Source: Climacium dendroides
Lineage: Eukaryota > Streptophyta > Bryopsida > Hypnales > Climaciaceae
Reading direction: 5' to 3'
DNA length: 64,000 nucleotides
Assembly: GCA_950106755.1 (NCBI GenBank)
Contig: OX467088.1
Location: forward strand, 12,322,001 to 12,386,000
Under the pieces are notes generated by a model. The model had not been told where the DNA came from, ran no database searches, and saw only the letters and a list, made by a program, of their open reading frames with translations. Each line of letters begins with the position of its first letter. Position 1 is the stretch's first letter. The position numbers and the translations under genes are program-made. Positions 10,932 to 23,007 of the stretch are shown here, piece by piece.

Positions 10932-11892
10932 GTGGAAGGTGCGAGTGCGAAACGACCCTCTCCTAAGCGCAAGTTGACAAGGAGCTTGCTTTCCAAATCG
11001 GAGAAAATCCTGTCAAATGGATCCGAATCGGCCAGGGGGAGCTGCAGTCCTGCACCTATTTCCAAACCATACATGCTGCGCTCAGCGGCAGACGCAACTT
11101 CTGCGGCCATAGACTACTCAAAGGGCGATGTTGAGGATGGTGTGGTGGACAGTCCCCCGAGTAGAGGGCCGGTCAGGACCCCTATCTACTCCCCGTCCCC
11201 GCTGAAGCAGACATCGTTGACTCGAGGGGGATCATTCTCGCCAACTCTCCAGATGGAGACAACGACGAATAGAAAACTGGAGTTGACCGTGGGGGAATCC
11301 TCGGTGGATCCTTGAGTCCAAGATGTTCTTCCAATCTCTCTTGCGGGTTCGCGTGTTCTCGTGAGAGACTTGCGTACCGAGTCTCCGTCTTGGGGTTCCG
11401 TGATGAATGAGCAGGTTCGGCAACGGGCTGTACTTGTTGCCAGGTCTGTGTCAGGGGGTTCCCCCAAGAGTGAGCAAGTGCAACCGCGGGCTGCACCTGA
11501 ATTACCTTGACTCGAGGATAATCGCCCCCATCTTCCTCTATCTGTCAGAGGTAGACAGTCACTATCAAGGGACTCAATTTTCTATCAGAGGATTATCAGA
11601 GACCAGCAACGATCTCTGGACTCCAAATCAACTAGATCTGGACTTCCGTACATAAACAACGTTGTTACGAAGCTGCCAAGGCCGCCTCATCAAAGGTCGA
11701 GATCTCATTCTGCTTCCGAGCTTCCTCCAAGCATTCGCAAACAGAAGCGCAAGGACAATGATTCTCAAAGTGTGGGCTTCTCTAGTGCGGTAGATGGTGG
11801 TAGTGGACCGCATTGTCGTTCTCGACGCGAGGATATCTTAAGAGGTTTGGCGATATTGAAAGCACTAGAGGCAGCCACGAGCAACTGTACAG
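10932..11892 (+). pseudogene. Ser/Arg/Pro-rich exon with two in-frame TGA codons
   Basis: A frame opens after an acceptor-like TTCTATAG at 10920-10931 and runs to a donor-like site at 11892 (TGTACAG then GTAAAT). It is interrupted only by TGA at 11313 and 11508. The predicted product is low-complexity and basic, with patches such as KRPSPKRKLTRS, YSPSPLKQ, RSRSHSASELPPS and RKQKRKDN, suggesting a disordered nucleic-acid-binding tail. A palindrome copy at 11501-11522 lies over the second TGA; weaker copies sit at 11212-11232 and 11814-11835. It is probably the 3' part of the same element as the genes to its left. No family is recognised. Confidence 0.5.
11501..11522. repeat. Palindrome copy inside the Ser/Arg-rich exon
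   Basis: The copy carries TTGACTCGAGGATAAT. It keeps the right arm and centre of the family motif, while the left arm is partly mutated. Confidence 0.65.
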
Positions 11893-12414
11893 GTAAATAG
11901 CGATGTCTATAGATGTGAGATAATTTTTTGAAGCCATAGGCTTTTGAGTGTCTTTTCTATTAATAGCATCATCAATAGAATTACAAAAAAAATAATGTTC
12001 AAAGGTTGAAGGCTCTATGTACAACATGCCTCTTCCTTTCTATGCAAATCTTTAACATTCAAATGGCTTTAAGTAATAGTTACATGTTTCTTTTGTAGTT
12101 GAACTTTCAAGTACTTAAAAGTCATTGAGTGTAAATGGGCTCAATGCCCTGTATATTGCCTTATTCTTATTACGCGGTATATAAAAATGAATTTTTATCA
12201 TCATATTTCTTGTTGAAGTTCCCCTCGTTGGATCCATGTTATTTGTTTTTTCTAAAACATGTTCAAAAATTTTAGTCGTTGATGTAAGTTCCACTCCATT
12301 TATTGTTGGATTCAACAACCACTACCTCAAGGAGCTTCGCAGTCCATATCTCAAAGTCTCAAAATGACCAATTTGTTTCAATTTAATGAATAAGGCCTTG
12401 AAAAAGGAAGATGG
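11893..12414. other. No gene seen
   Basis: AT-rich sequence without a splice-consistent exon or long ORF. No repeat was noticed. Confidence 0.5.
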
Positions 12415-13780
12415 TATCTAGTCGGAGTGTTGAGTCTATCAGTATGGGCGCTTGATATTTTTTTTTCATTCTAAGTTGGAAAGTATGTGCAGATCATGAA
12501 GATGAGCAGATTGGGAAGTGTGTCCTAGTCGGAGATGTTATGCAAGATGGTGAAGTAGTTGTAAAAGAGTTGAATTTCCTATTCGGAGAAGTACAATGAT
12601 TGGAAGTGATGGGAAGTATATCCAAATTGAAAGCTGAAGAGTTCGTGTAGTGACACGAGTTGGTGCAGTAGGTTTATAAGTCAAATTTGGAAAGATGAAG
12701 TAAAGTTAGAATTTTAGATTCCAAATTGGTTAAATGCCAAATGTTCAAAAAAGAAGAGTGTAGAAATTTCTCGTGGAGAGAAAATATAATATCCGAGTCA
12801 GAGTGAATTTGCGAGCTAATTGGATATGTTATGAAAAATATAAAAATCTGTAAACAGTGATTTGTCACCAAGATGAATAAATAAAAAGGAAATTTTCCAG
12901 CCAAATTGGTCTCTTATGTGTTATGTCCAGTTTAAGAGTGTGTTAATTTAATTCCAAGTCAGGATCTGGTTATGCATTGTCTTGATTATCTTCAGTCCGA
13001 ATTGGAAGTTGGTGAATGTTTTTGACAAGATGGATGAGGTCCAATTGGGAATATTTAATCAAAGTTGCTTGTATTCATAAGTGTACCAAATTGGAAAGTT
13101 TAGCATTCTGAGTGTTGTGAGAGTTTAATTCTTATTTGGTGTTGATTATTGAGAGCAGTGTCTGAATTACCCAATCGGAGTGATTTTCCAGAGGGAATAT
13201 GAGATAGTTTAGTAATTACAATTAGGAAATCAACATGACATGATGGAGAAGATTGAGAGCAAAAATTAAAAATTCCAAGTTGGTGAAAGGAGGTTGTAAG
13301 TTTTGCCAGTATAAAAGTCATATCAAGAGAGTATGTGAAAGGCGTTAAAAGAATCCTAGTTGGAAGAATTGGTTGCACCTCAAGCTGGAGACAAAAACTC
13401 ACTAGGAAGTGACATGTCCTAATTGGAGTAAGGTAGGGAGTTGAGACAAGCCGAGTTGGAAGATCGATGTTGAACCAGGCGATTCTGATTTGGTGAAAGA
13501 TGAAAGAGTCCAATTTAAAGAATAAAGATCAAGCCTAATTGGGTGATACTTAACCTTGATGGTTATAAGAGTGGAGAGCAAAAAGAATATAATCAAAATA
13601 AATAAATAAAAGAATTAAACAATTAATCATGTAATAGTGAAGTAATTAAATTAATTCTAGTTGGAAGTACGACCTAATTGGGTATTTTATTCTCTTATTA
13701 GTTGTCTTGTTGTCATTGTAGAAGTAATCCTATTAAAATTGCCTCCCTAGGAACGCACATAACTATTAGTTGGGTAAATC
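12415..13780. repeat. Degenerate array of a CCAATTGG-like motif, spacing about 35-55 bp
   Basis: More than 20 variants of TCC(A/T)A(A/G)TTGGAAG recur on the + strand, for example near 12522, 12577, 12618, 12717, 12995, 13039, 13084, 13169, 13273, 13354, 13417, 13450, 13532, 13654 and 13672. The bases between them are largely unrelated. This looks like a very old minisatellite or a repeated binding-site array. The short minus-strand ORFs here have no coding character. Confidence 0.6.
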
Positions 13781-14151
13781 CGAATAGGTTCCAACGTTAT
13801 CTACAGGAATCCCATGTCCTGACAACGAATGGATGAAGAATGTTGGATGCATGAGTGAGTGTTCCATCTGTTACCACAAGTTCAATGAAAAAACATTAGG
13901 ACTACTACTAGAGGTTTTTGGATTTGTTTTGCCCGGCGTTTTTTTCAAATCTTGATTTTGGGCGATAGATTCGTGGACAATGCAAAGTTGTAGGCCTTAC
14001 ATTGCTTGTAGATGCTTTAGGTTAAGGATTTCAATGCGAACTTCTGTTGCAAATTGGTGAGCGGTTTAGGTGATTGTGTTGTGGATTATGGTTGAGTCCG
14101 TAGATGCTTTTAGTTAGGAATTGGGGGTAGGGTTTTGCATTTGGCGTTCAT

Positions 14152-14719
14152 ATGGCTGCCGAGAAGGTCACTATATGGATGTTGGAGTCTGATGCGTCTG
14201 AACCAAAATACCTTGGGAAGCTTGATGTCAGAGGAGCTTTTACTTTGGAGGCACTAAGATTGTCTTTAAAATGGAACGACATGTTGGAGTGGTCATTCGA
14301 TTTTTGGGACATAGAAGACAAAAGGCACATGAGGAAGAAGTTGGAGCTGCTTAACGGGTTTTTGAGAGAAGTTCACATGATTAGGGCGGCTAACAAAACA
14401 GACGGTGATGGCAATAAGCGGTGGTGCCTCCTTGATGGGTCATTTACTATAACTACTGTAGAATAAGTAGTTCCGCTAAAGGAAGTAGTACAATTTGTTG
14501 AAGTCGAAGTCCAACATGGTTGTCTTCGGCAAGTCCTGGCGATTGGACAATCCTGTCCCACAAAGATTACAGATGGTCCCCTTGAGTGAGCTTAGTGCTA
14601 CGAGGTTGCACCAACTGCAAGTTACTCTTCTCAACAGGTGGCAAATTGAAATCGAAGTGCGCAAGGAAGATGGGCAAGCCAACTTGTCCAATGTTTGGAT
14701 AACCCCTAGATGTCGATGA
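14152..14719 (+). pseudogene. Broken unknown gene fragment
   Basis: A frame starting MAAEKVTIWMLESDAS runs 104 codons and includes LKWNDMLEWSFDFWDIEDKR, a Trp/acidic motif I cannot place. It stops at 14464 (TAA), yet the same frame stays plausible for another 40 codons. The continuation after about 14516 reads best in a different frame (14495-14719, ending ANLSNVWITPRCR), so a frameshift or lost intron is likely. Composition is more GC-rich than the surroundings, like the block at 4.7-11.3 kb, so it may be a relic of another accessory element. Confidence 0.45.
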
Positions 14720-15512
14720 GGTAAGATCCTTAACCATTTGTGATTAGCATCCTTTTTTGGTTTTCTCCTTTCCTACGCATTTATGTTATGCAGAGTTACT
14801 AATGTTGTTCTTTACAAACATACAAGTGAACAACAATAGAATTTTTCTTGCAAGAATCAGTTTAGTATTCCTGAGTGTCCAAGTTCCGTATATGAGTTTT
14901 GAGATTTGCTTTGTTTGGACATTGAACCCTAAACCAAGCATATTGTTCAAACCTTTGTTTCTAGAAACTTGTTCATGGTGAGTTATGTGTTTGTGAACAC
15001 ATACACCACAATTTTGAGAATTGTCTATAGACCTAAACATTGAACTTGGGTATTGTTCCATTGTTTTTCCATTGTTTTTTCTTAGTACTATGTTTTGATT
15101 CAAATTTCAAATTCAATTTGTTTCATTGCAAGTAGTGTAATTCCGCATTTCTACTGTGAATATAGTTTGCAATTTTAGCATTCAAGGTTAACTTCAAAGT
15201 ACAAGTGTAATGTTTAAGCAAACCTTCTCGTAAAAAAGTGTGCATCCTATCCTTCTAAGTTTTAGTAAAACATTGTCCACTATGTTGTATTTATAGTGAA
15301 CATAGGGTATAAAAAATGAACACCCAAAAAAATTTCAACTAAAATATAAGGTATATGAAATAAGCAAGTTTTAGAAATTTAGGTAAAAAAACTCCATAAA
15401 TTAAAAAAATTATCTACATAGCCTCCAAATAATAGAAGCTTGTTTGCAAGTGATCAACGGAGTTCCTATATAGTACACCTCCCAAAATTTCTAATTGAGT
15501 GAAAAGTCCACA
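14720..15512. other. No gene seen
   Basis: AT-rich intergenic DNA. Short ORFs at 14757-15103 occur on both strands and have no coding character. The right edge abuts the TSD of the CACTA element. Confidence 0.5.
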
Positions 15513-17871
15513 CACTACAACAAAACGCGCATTTTATGACTAGGAAAATATGATCAGGAATGACTAGTGATTGCTTGTAGTCACATTTTTGGATGCCAAA
15601 ACTTTGGAAAAAAATATGACTACAAATATGACTATCAGTCATATTTTGCCCTTACATTTCATGGACCTATAATATACACTTGTTGAGAACATCAAAGTAT
15701 TTTATAGGAAACATGTCTTGGAAACACTTAGTTATATGTATCAATCATATTTTTGCATATGACTATGTATAGTCATATTTTATAGCCACATTTTTATAGA
15801 AATTTCATTTTTTTTTCTTTTTGGACAACCCCTAAAAATTTGGGCAATTTTTTAAAATATAAAAATATTTTTGTTCAAAATTTTGAAATCCTAGCTACTA
15901 CTTTTGGAGGATTTTGAAATTCTAACCATTTTGAAATTCTAACCATCACCATACTTTTGAAATCCTAACCACTTTTTTGTTTTAAAATCTTAATTGCCAT
16001 TTTTAGGGTTTTAAAACCCTAGCTTTCACTTCTCTAAAGTATTAAAACCCTAGCCACTACTTCATTTGCCTTCTCTTCCTTGTCATTTGTTTTTTTTAAC
16101 TCTTACTTCTTCTTGTCTCTTATGCTTCTTCTGCTTTTTTGTTGTTGTCTCTTGGATGTTGCTTCTTAGTTTTTGTCTTTTGGTTATTGATTCTTAATTG
16201 TTATCTCTTAGTTGTTCCTTCTTAGTGGTTGTTTCTTGGTTATTATTTCTTAGTTGTTATCTCTTAGTTGTTATCTCTTAGTTGTTATTTCTTAATTATT
16301 GCTTCTTAGTTAGTTGTTGTTTCTTGGTTGTTGCTTCTTAGTTGTGTGTGAATCTTTTATTATTGTTTCTTAGTTGTTGTAAGTTTTTTATTTGTTACTT
16401 CTTAATTGTTGCTTCCTGATTGTTGCTTTTTACTAGTCATTACCTTTAATTGCATCTTAAATTTTTATCTCTTATTGTTTCTTAAATCTTGATTTTTATT
16501 GTTTTTTAATTCTTGTTTCTTTTTCTTCTTGTTGCACCTTAATTCATATTATTCTTGCTTCTTATTGTCTTTTACTTGTTGCTTCTTGTTCCTTTTTGTT
16601 GCATCTTAACTCTTATTTTGCTACCTCTTAGCAATTGCTACCTCTTAGCAATTGCTACCTCTTAGCAATTGCTACCTTTTGTTTTTTATTTTTTTATCTC
16701 TATTATTATTCTCTTTTTTTCCTTGTAATTTTTAAAGATATAGTTGTTTTGGCTTTTTTTCACCCTCAACTTGTGCTGCATATTTGTGTTATCATAAACC
16801 TTTGAAGATTAACTTTTATTATTCATTCACTAAAATTGACCTCCTTAATTGTGTATGTAGGCACTAAAAATTAGAGCAAAGCCATTGAAGGCTATTTACA
16901 ATAAAGTCAATGGCTTCATATTATTGTAAGTAATATGAACCTTACAAGTATATGTGAATATTCAATCATAGAATAAGTCATTGTAATAATTTTATTATAT
17001 TTTGTATTAGTGATTAATAAATGTCTTTAAAAGGATTTACATTTTTTTGCATTTTTTTAATATTATTACTTCTTATACATCTTTGTAAATCATGTATACT
17101 CATTTTTAATTACATGAATTCTTTTATTTAATAACTAAACCATATTGATGTACGACTAAATGATTGTATTCAGTTGAATTGTTGTATCATCCAAAATATG
17201 ACTCATAATAGTCATATTCCACATCAACCAAAAATATCTCTTACAAGAGTCACATTCAACATCAAAAGAAAATATCACTTACATAAATCATATTCCAAAT
17301 CAATCAAATTATGACTCATAAGAGTCACATTCAACATCAAAAGATAATATCACTTACATAAATCATATTCCAAATCAACCAAATTATGATTCATAAGAGT
17401 CACATTCAATATCAACAAAAAAATATGATCTATAGTTGTCATATTACACATATCAATAAAAAATATAACTACACATAGTCATGTGCCACATTAGCCAAAA
17501 TGTGACTTATTATAGTTATATTCCACGTCAGCTAAAATATGACTCATTGTAATCATATTCCACATCAGCAAAAAAAATGATTGCACTCAATCACATGCTA
17601 CGTAGGATTTTTTTCCTTACTCGGGCATCTAAAAAAAAGTCAAATTATAAAGGTGGTCAATATATATGCCACGTAGGCAAAATACAAGAAATTATACCAA
17701 AAACCAAATGACTAGAAATATGACTCAAAAAAAATGTGACTAGTCAGTAATGACTAAGCTTAATCATATTTTGAATCATCTACAAAGGTTTCTGCCTTGG
17801 TCACATTTTTCAATATTATAACTGATTGTAGTCATATTCTGCAATCATAAAATACACATTTTGTTTTAGTG
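15513..17871. mobile_element. Non-autonomous CACTA (CMC/EnSpm-type) element, 2.36 kb
   Basis: The left end is CACTACAACAAAACGCGCAT followed by TTTATGACT. The reverse complement of the right end is CACTAAAACAAAATGTGTAT followed by TTTATGATT, so 24 of 29 positions match and four of the five differences are C/T. Flanking 3-bp duplications are ACA (15510-15512) and ACA (17872-17874), as known for CACTA elements. The subterminal regions are full of TAGTCATA and TATGACTA motifs in both orientations, and 17190-17580 carries a tandem subterminal repeat with CATATTCCACATCAAC. No ORF of useful length exists, so it must depend on a transposase made elsewhere. Confidence 0.9.
16621..16676. repeat. 17-bp tandem repeat inside the CACTA element
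   Basis: CTACCTCTTAGCAATTG is repeated three times without change (16621-16671), followed by CTACC. It ends a longer TTGTT/CTTCTTAG-rich degenerate repeat that spans about 16080-16620. Confidence 0.9.
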
Positions 17872-18944
17872 ACATTGAATTTTTGCATTTTAGAGGCAAG
17901 CCATGGTATAATCTAGAGCAATGATTTGTGCCCAATTTGACTAGTTTGCTATAAAATTATGAGATAAAATGTATTTCTAGTTTTAATCTAGGCACCTCAA
18001 AAAATATTAAAATTTGATTAGATTTTTGAAGCCAATCATAATGCCATATAGATAATTCATTAAGTATATTGTATTAAAATTTCAACCCCTATCACTGAGG
18101 TTTTGCACTTTGAAATTTTGATAGATAAATTTTGATAGATTGCTTTAAGAAAAATTTGAGATAATTTTTGTTGACATTACTTTGCACATGCATAGTTCAC
18201 CTTTGAACTTTTTTAGAAAAATGTAACTATCTCACTACTTTTGCAAGTTCACAACTTCTTTTGAAATTTAGATGAAAATCCAGGAAAAAGAATTCAAGAA
18301 AGAGAAATGTAAGCATAAAAAGTTTTGATTTGTTCAACATACACATGTTGAGATCAAAAAGACTAAATTAAACATAAATTTGTAACCATCAATACAAGTT
18401 CTATGAATTTTGTACTATATTCAACACAATCCTAATGTACATCTATGTGCACAGTTTAAGCTATAGGATTAAAAAAATGAGATTATAATTACTTGTCCAA
18501 AATTTATTAAAGTCCCCCAAACGCCCCTTGATCATTTAGGGGTTAATATATGAAATTCTAATGTTGAATGAATTAGCCATTAAGGTAGCATAAAATCTAT
18601 TGTAACTACCAAAAGTAACAAAATTCTATAAAAACCAAGTTTCTACCAACCAGGGACAATTTAGCTTCAATTTTTGTATTGGTGAAGAGGCCAATTTAAG
18701 GTTTTAAAAAAAATTTAATCTAAAATCTAAAAAAATTGAGCATTGATATGCAGATTAAAAATCACAAATATCTTTAGAAGTTATTTCAATAGTATAATAG
18801 GAATCAATCTCTAATGAAGTAACACGTAACATTTTAAAGAAATATAGGCCAAATCCTCAAAACTAATTTTAATAAATAAAAAAACATCAATTGGATTCAG
18901 TTATATGCTTATTAATTTTGTTGTTCATAAAAGTTATTCTTTTT
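17872..18944. other. No gene; one solitary TTAA-type terminus
   Basis: AT-rich DNA with no ORF. Near 18520-18547 the sequence CATTTAGGGGTTAA looks like the right end of a TTAA-family element. I could not find a matching left end. Confidence 0.45.
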
Positions 18945-19596
18945 TTAATCCCTAAATGCACAAGGCCTTTTTTGAGCTTCTAGAAATTTACTCTAAATTG
19001 ACAAAAAAACAAACATTTTGATAAGTTGTATTAAACCTTTTGAATTGTAACCTTGCACATTCAAACAAGACATGTTAGAGATCACATAGGAAAAAAAAAC
19101 ACAACAATATCACTTATGGATTGAAAGACTATAATACTAGATTATGAAGGTGTTAAAACTACAAAAGTAATTTAAAGTCTTTCAATCCTCTTTTCATGTG
19201 TCAAATTTAAAAAGTTGATCACCAAAAAAATATAAGAATAAAGGGTCTAATATGCATAACTCTAATCAATTTATAGCTTTTCAAAATCTACTCTATAGTT
19301 TTTTTAAATGATTTTTTAATGTGATTTTTTTTCCAAGATCTAGTATATTTGGGGCTCATTTTCAAGAGCCTTGAATACTACAAAAAGTCAAGATTGCAAT
19401 GGACTCCCTTGTACAAAATCTTGGATAGAAAAATCATAATCAATCAATTTTGAAATTGGATTTTTGATGCTAAAACTAGACTTCAAAAAAAAAATTCAGA
19501 AATATTAAATATTAAAAATATCATTTTGTTAGGTTTTATTTAACTTCAAAGTATTGTTACCACGAAAATTTAGTGCCTTAGACATTTAGGGGTTAA
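18945..19596. mobile_element. TTAA-flanked element, 652 bp
   Basis: The left end is TTAATCCCTAAATGCACAAG and the right end, reverse-complemented, is TTAACCCCTAAATGTCTAAG. Both continue into a GGC motif. TTAA borders both ends. The interior is AT-rich and non-coding, and is recognisably related, in inverted orientation, to 50340-50970. The TTAA target and CCC-type start suggest a piggyBac-like MITE by inference. Confidence 0.65.
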
Positions 19597-21690
19597 AATA
19601 ATTACATCCTTGTATATTTAATATTGTTTATTAATGAGGCACGAATCTTTTTTGCATTCTTGAAAAGGAGCCTCCTACAATGAATAAAATTGTCTTATAT
19701 GGCTCTTCAACCAATCTTAGTCCTTGAATTAACTAATAAGTTCCCTCCTACTATTTAACAAAGCTAATACCTTTTCAACAAAAAGAGGACCATTGCCTAG
19801 TTATAGAATGTTATATATAACATGGGATTTTCATTGCACTAACAAAGGGGTCATCTAAATCAATTATATATTTGAGATAATTGAAAAAATAAGAAGCTTT
19901 AGTTTTGAAAGATAGTTTTCAACTGAACAAAACATTCAGTGAGTCATATAAATAAATATGAGATTCATATTTACCTCTAAAATATTTTGTAAACTTAGGC
20001 AAGTTTTGTTGACTTCTTAATTTGAACTCTTTGCATGAAATCTTTAAGTTGGATGCTAATCATCCTAATTTACATGTAAAGTTTTGTTTTACATCATTTC
20101 AATACATATTGCAAAAGTTTATAAATTTTTTTCTAATTTCAATGTTAAAGCACACAACAACAAATATATTAAAAAATATACATTAATTAATTAATTATTA
20201 TTATTTAGATTGATGCTTGCACAAAAAGGTTTGTCATAAATATGACTATTATTAGAAGAACTATTTATTGACTATGTAAAATATATAGGATAAGGCATGT
20301 ACTTGAGGTTTTTTTTTGAAAATGAGATATTTTCAGCCTAAAAGTAGAACTTGAAGGCTAAGGGCACTTTGTTTTTAAAAAGGCCCTTGAATAGGGTTCT
20401 TTACACGACATAAGGCTAGCACTAAAAGACAAATTTTTTAAGGAATATTTATGATTATTAAATGTCTTTGTTTTAAATGGGAAACTTGAGGTTAAGTCCT
20501 TACTGCTCTCCAAACTCTTCTTCAACCATTACAATTCACAATGTGGCTTATGAGAAGCATGCCTTTAGTTGAAATTCAATGCCAATGCAATATTTGAAGA
20601 AATTCAAGTTTAGTATAGTGGATGGTTAAGGTTAGTAAAAAAATTCTAAAAATAAATGAATTTTTTTGGAAATTTTTTTCCAAAAAAAATATTTGGATGA
20701 AAAAAATTGAAAAAAATTTCTATTCGTAACATTTGTTGCATCATATTTTTAAAGGGAAAAGATCAATGGTAGATGACATCCTTGTCCTTTGAATCCTTGC
20801 TTCTTTTTGCACTCGTATAGTAATGTCTCATTATAATAATCTCTTTTATAATAATGAGAGGATTTAGAAGAAACCTCTCAAGGTCCCAAATTTATCTTTG
20901 TGTAAAGTGATAGGACAACATTGTGAACCAATTAAATTTTTAATATATTTTTGTATAAGATAGCCTCAAAATCAATATGTCTTTTGCAACATTACTTTCT
21001 CTTCCAAACCCTAATTGTTTTTTTACTTGTTATTTTTGTCCTTTTGTCCTTTTTTTTTTTTTTCTAAAGATGGGGATGCAAATTGCACATTCAAGGAACA
21101 TGAATTTAGGTGGATATACATCTTGTCTTGGTTGTATTGTTTTGGTGCCATTGCTAGATGTGTGGTCCAAATGATGATTTTTCATAAGAATAGTAGCCTC
21201 TTTAAGTAAAAAACAACCCAATTTATTTTGTAACTTATTATTACTTAAACAATATTCTATGAATTTTCAAAGTTGAAAATATAGAATACTTATTCATACC
21301 CCTAGACTCCCTTTAAACAAATACCCTTGAAGCACAAAATGCTCAACTTCATTGGATGCTCTTAAAACTTGTAGCTTCTTTGTGTGAAGGTGGGTGGCCA
21401 TTCAAGTCTAAAATTAAAATGTTGGAATAAAAAAAGGGTTTTGTTTTGGAATCTCCTACTATAGAAAAAAATATGTTACTTTATCACACTTTTCTATGAA
21501 CACACATGAAGAATGAATCCATAAAAATGTTGAATTCTTTAATACTGCATAAATTGACCCTTGGAGGGCACTACCCTTGTGACCAAGGTAGTCACCAAAA
21601 TGCTTGAATTATTGAACCAATAGGTGCATTCTTTATTTCTTTAATGAACAATTAAATCACCCATTCACCACTTTCTGGCGTCATCCTCCT
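19597..21690. other. Intergenic, no gene seen
   Basis: AT-rich sequence. Two overlapping ORFs of about 65 codons at 20977-21209 are driven by a T-rich run and show no domain. No TIR pair was found. Confidence 0.5.
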
Positions 21691-22669
21691 TTAACCCCTC
21701 AACGCCCAAGGGGCTCAAAAGCCGCCCCTCATAGTTTGGAATACAATTCAAAGTGTTGTAACTTTTGCATCTAATGTCTGAATTTGATAAAACTTGTTGG
21801 AGAATTTGCGCATACTAGTCTAGTTTGTGTGGTAAAATTTTCAGAGCAATTCAAGATGAACTGAGTTTGTGGCAGCCATTCGAAGTTCACAGTTCAATTT
21901 GAGTTCAGCACACTGTATTGTCATGGCTGCAACTTCGGGGGCTTGTAACTTCTTCATCTTGAGTCCGTTTTTAATAAAATTTGTTGGGTTTAGATCCTCT
22001 AGAAATCTTGTTTGTGTGGTAAAATTTTCATAGAAATCCAAATTGTTTTGAATGTTTGGTAGCAATTCGAAGTTCAAAACCCTAACGGTTTTTGGTTATT
22101 GTGAACTTCGGCGGCTTGTAACTTCTTCATCTTGTATCCGTTTTCAAAAATTTTGGAGGCAAAAGTTGTGCATACTTGTCTAGTTGGTGTGGCTAAAATT
22201 TTGTGTCAATCAAAGAAGTAACAAGTGACTGAGAAGTATTTTAATAGAAGTAGGTTCAGCCTTAAATGTGTTTTTTTCACCCTTTTTTGCTATTTTTTTG
22301 ACATTTCAAAGTTACTTTGCAAACACAATGAGTCAATTTTATGAATTTTTTTTTCACCAATATGTTTTTATGTTGATTTCAAAACACTTTTTAGTTCAAA
22401 GTTTTTTCATTTGAGTAGGTTTAGAAATCAAATTTCACCTCCAAATGTGTTTTTAGGAAAATTTCAGCATCTTTTTTCAACACTAAAACATTATAATCTT
22501 ACAATCTATAAGGTCAAATGGCTCAAAATTTGATCCACGTCATCTACAATATGTACACTACAAGATTGTATGGTTGAGATTTTCATACCTTAGTGACAAG
22601 TAAACTTATAAGGCTTGAAAAACAATGATGTCTTTAGACCCAAAATGTCCATGGGCCTTGAGGGGTTAA
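21691..22669. mobile_element. TTAA-flanked element, 979 bp, just upstream of NOP2
   Basis: The left end is TTAACCCCTCAACGCCCAAG. The right end, reverse-complemented, is TTAACCCCTCAAGGCCCATG. They differ at only two of the first 20 bases, and TTAA is on each border. The interior holds about three diverged direct repeats near 21757, 21942 and 22115 that contain TTGTAACTTCTTCATCTTG. No coding capacity is present. The right end lies about 340 bp before the NOP2 start codon and carries TGGGCC, so it could contribute promoter elements. Confidence 0.8.
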
Positions 22670-22874
22670 AAGTTAAATCCATTCAGAATAAAATTCAACT
22701 ACCCCACCAACTCCAATTGTTCAGTATTGTAGAAGTGAAATCATCACCTAAAGTTCCCAATGAGTTCAAGATCTGACCGTCGAATGGACCCACGGCCACG
22801 ATCCCGTACGACGGTTCCCAGCCCGGGTCCATGTTAAACCCTCCGAGATCCCCTGCCCCGGCCCGTTAAGAAAG

Positions 22875-22888
22875 AAACCCTAAACCCC
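22875..22888 (+). promoter_or_regulatory. Telo-box near the NOP2 transcription start
   Basis: AAACCCTAAACCCC lies 120 bp upstream of the ATG in a GC-rich promoter-like stretch (22770-22900). Telo-boxes (AAACCCTA) are known in plant promoters of ribosomal-protein and ribosome-biogenesis genes, which fits NOP2. Confidence 0.6.
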
Positions 22889-23007
22889 GAATCGGCTAGT
22901 GAGGGCGAGTGCACGAAAGGTTTAGTCGCCTCCCTGTTGTTTTGGCTCCATCGACTTCGCTGCTCTGTGCACCAGTGGTCCCGTTTCGTTCGCATGCAGC
23001 AAACAAT

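Noticed and set aside
20977..21221. ORFs of about 65 codons on both strands
   Set aside because: They span a T-run, overlap in three frames and show no coding signature.
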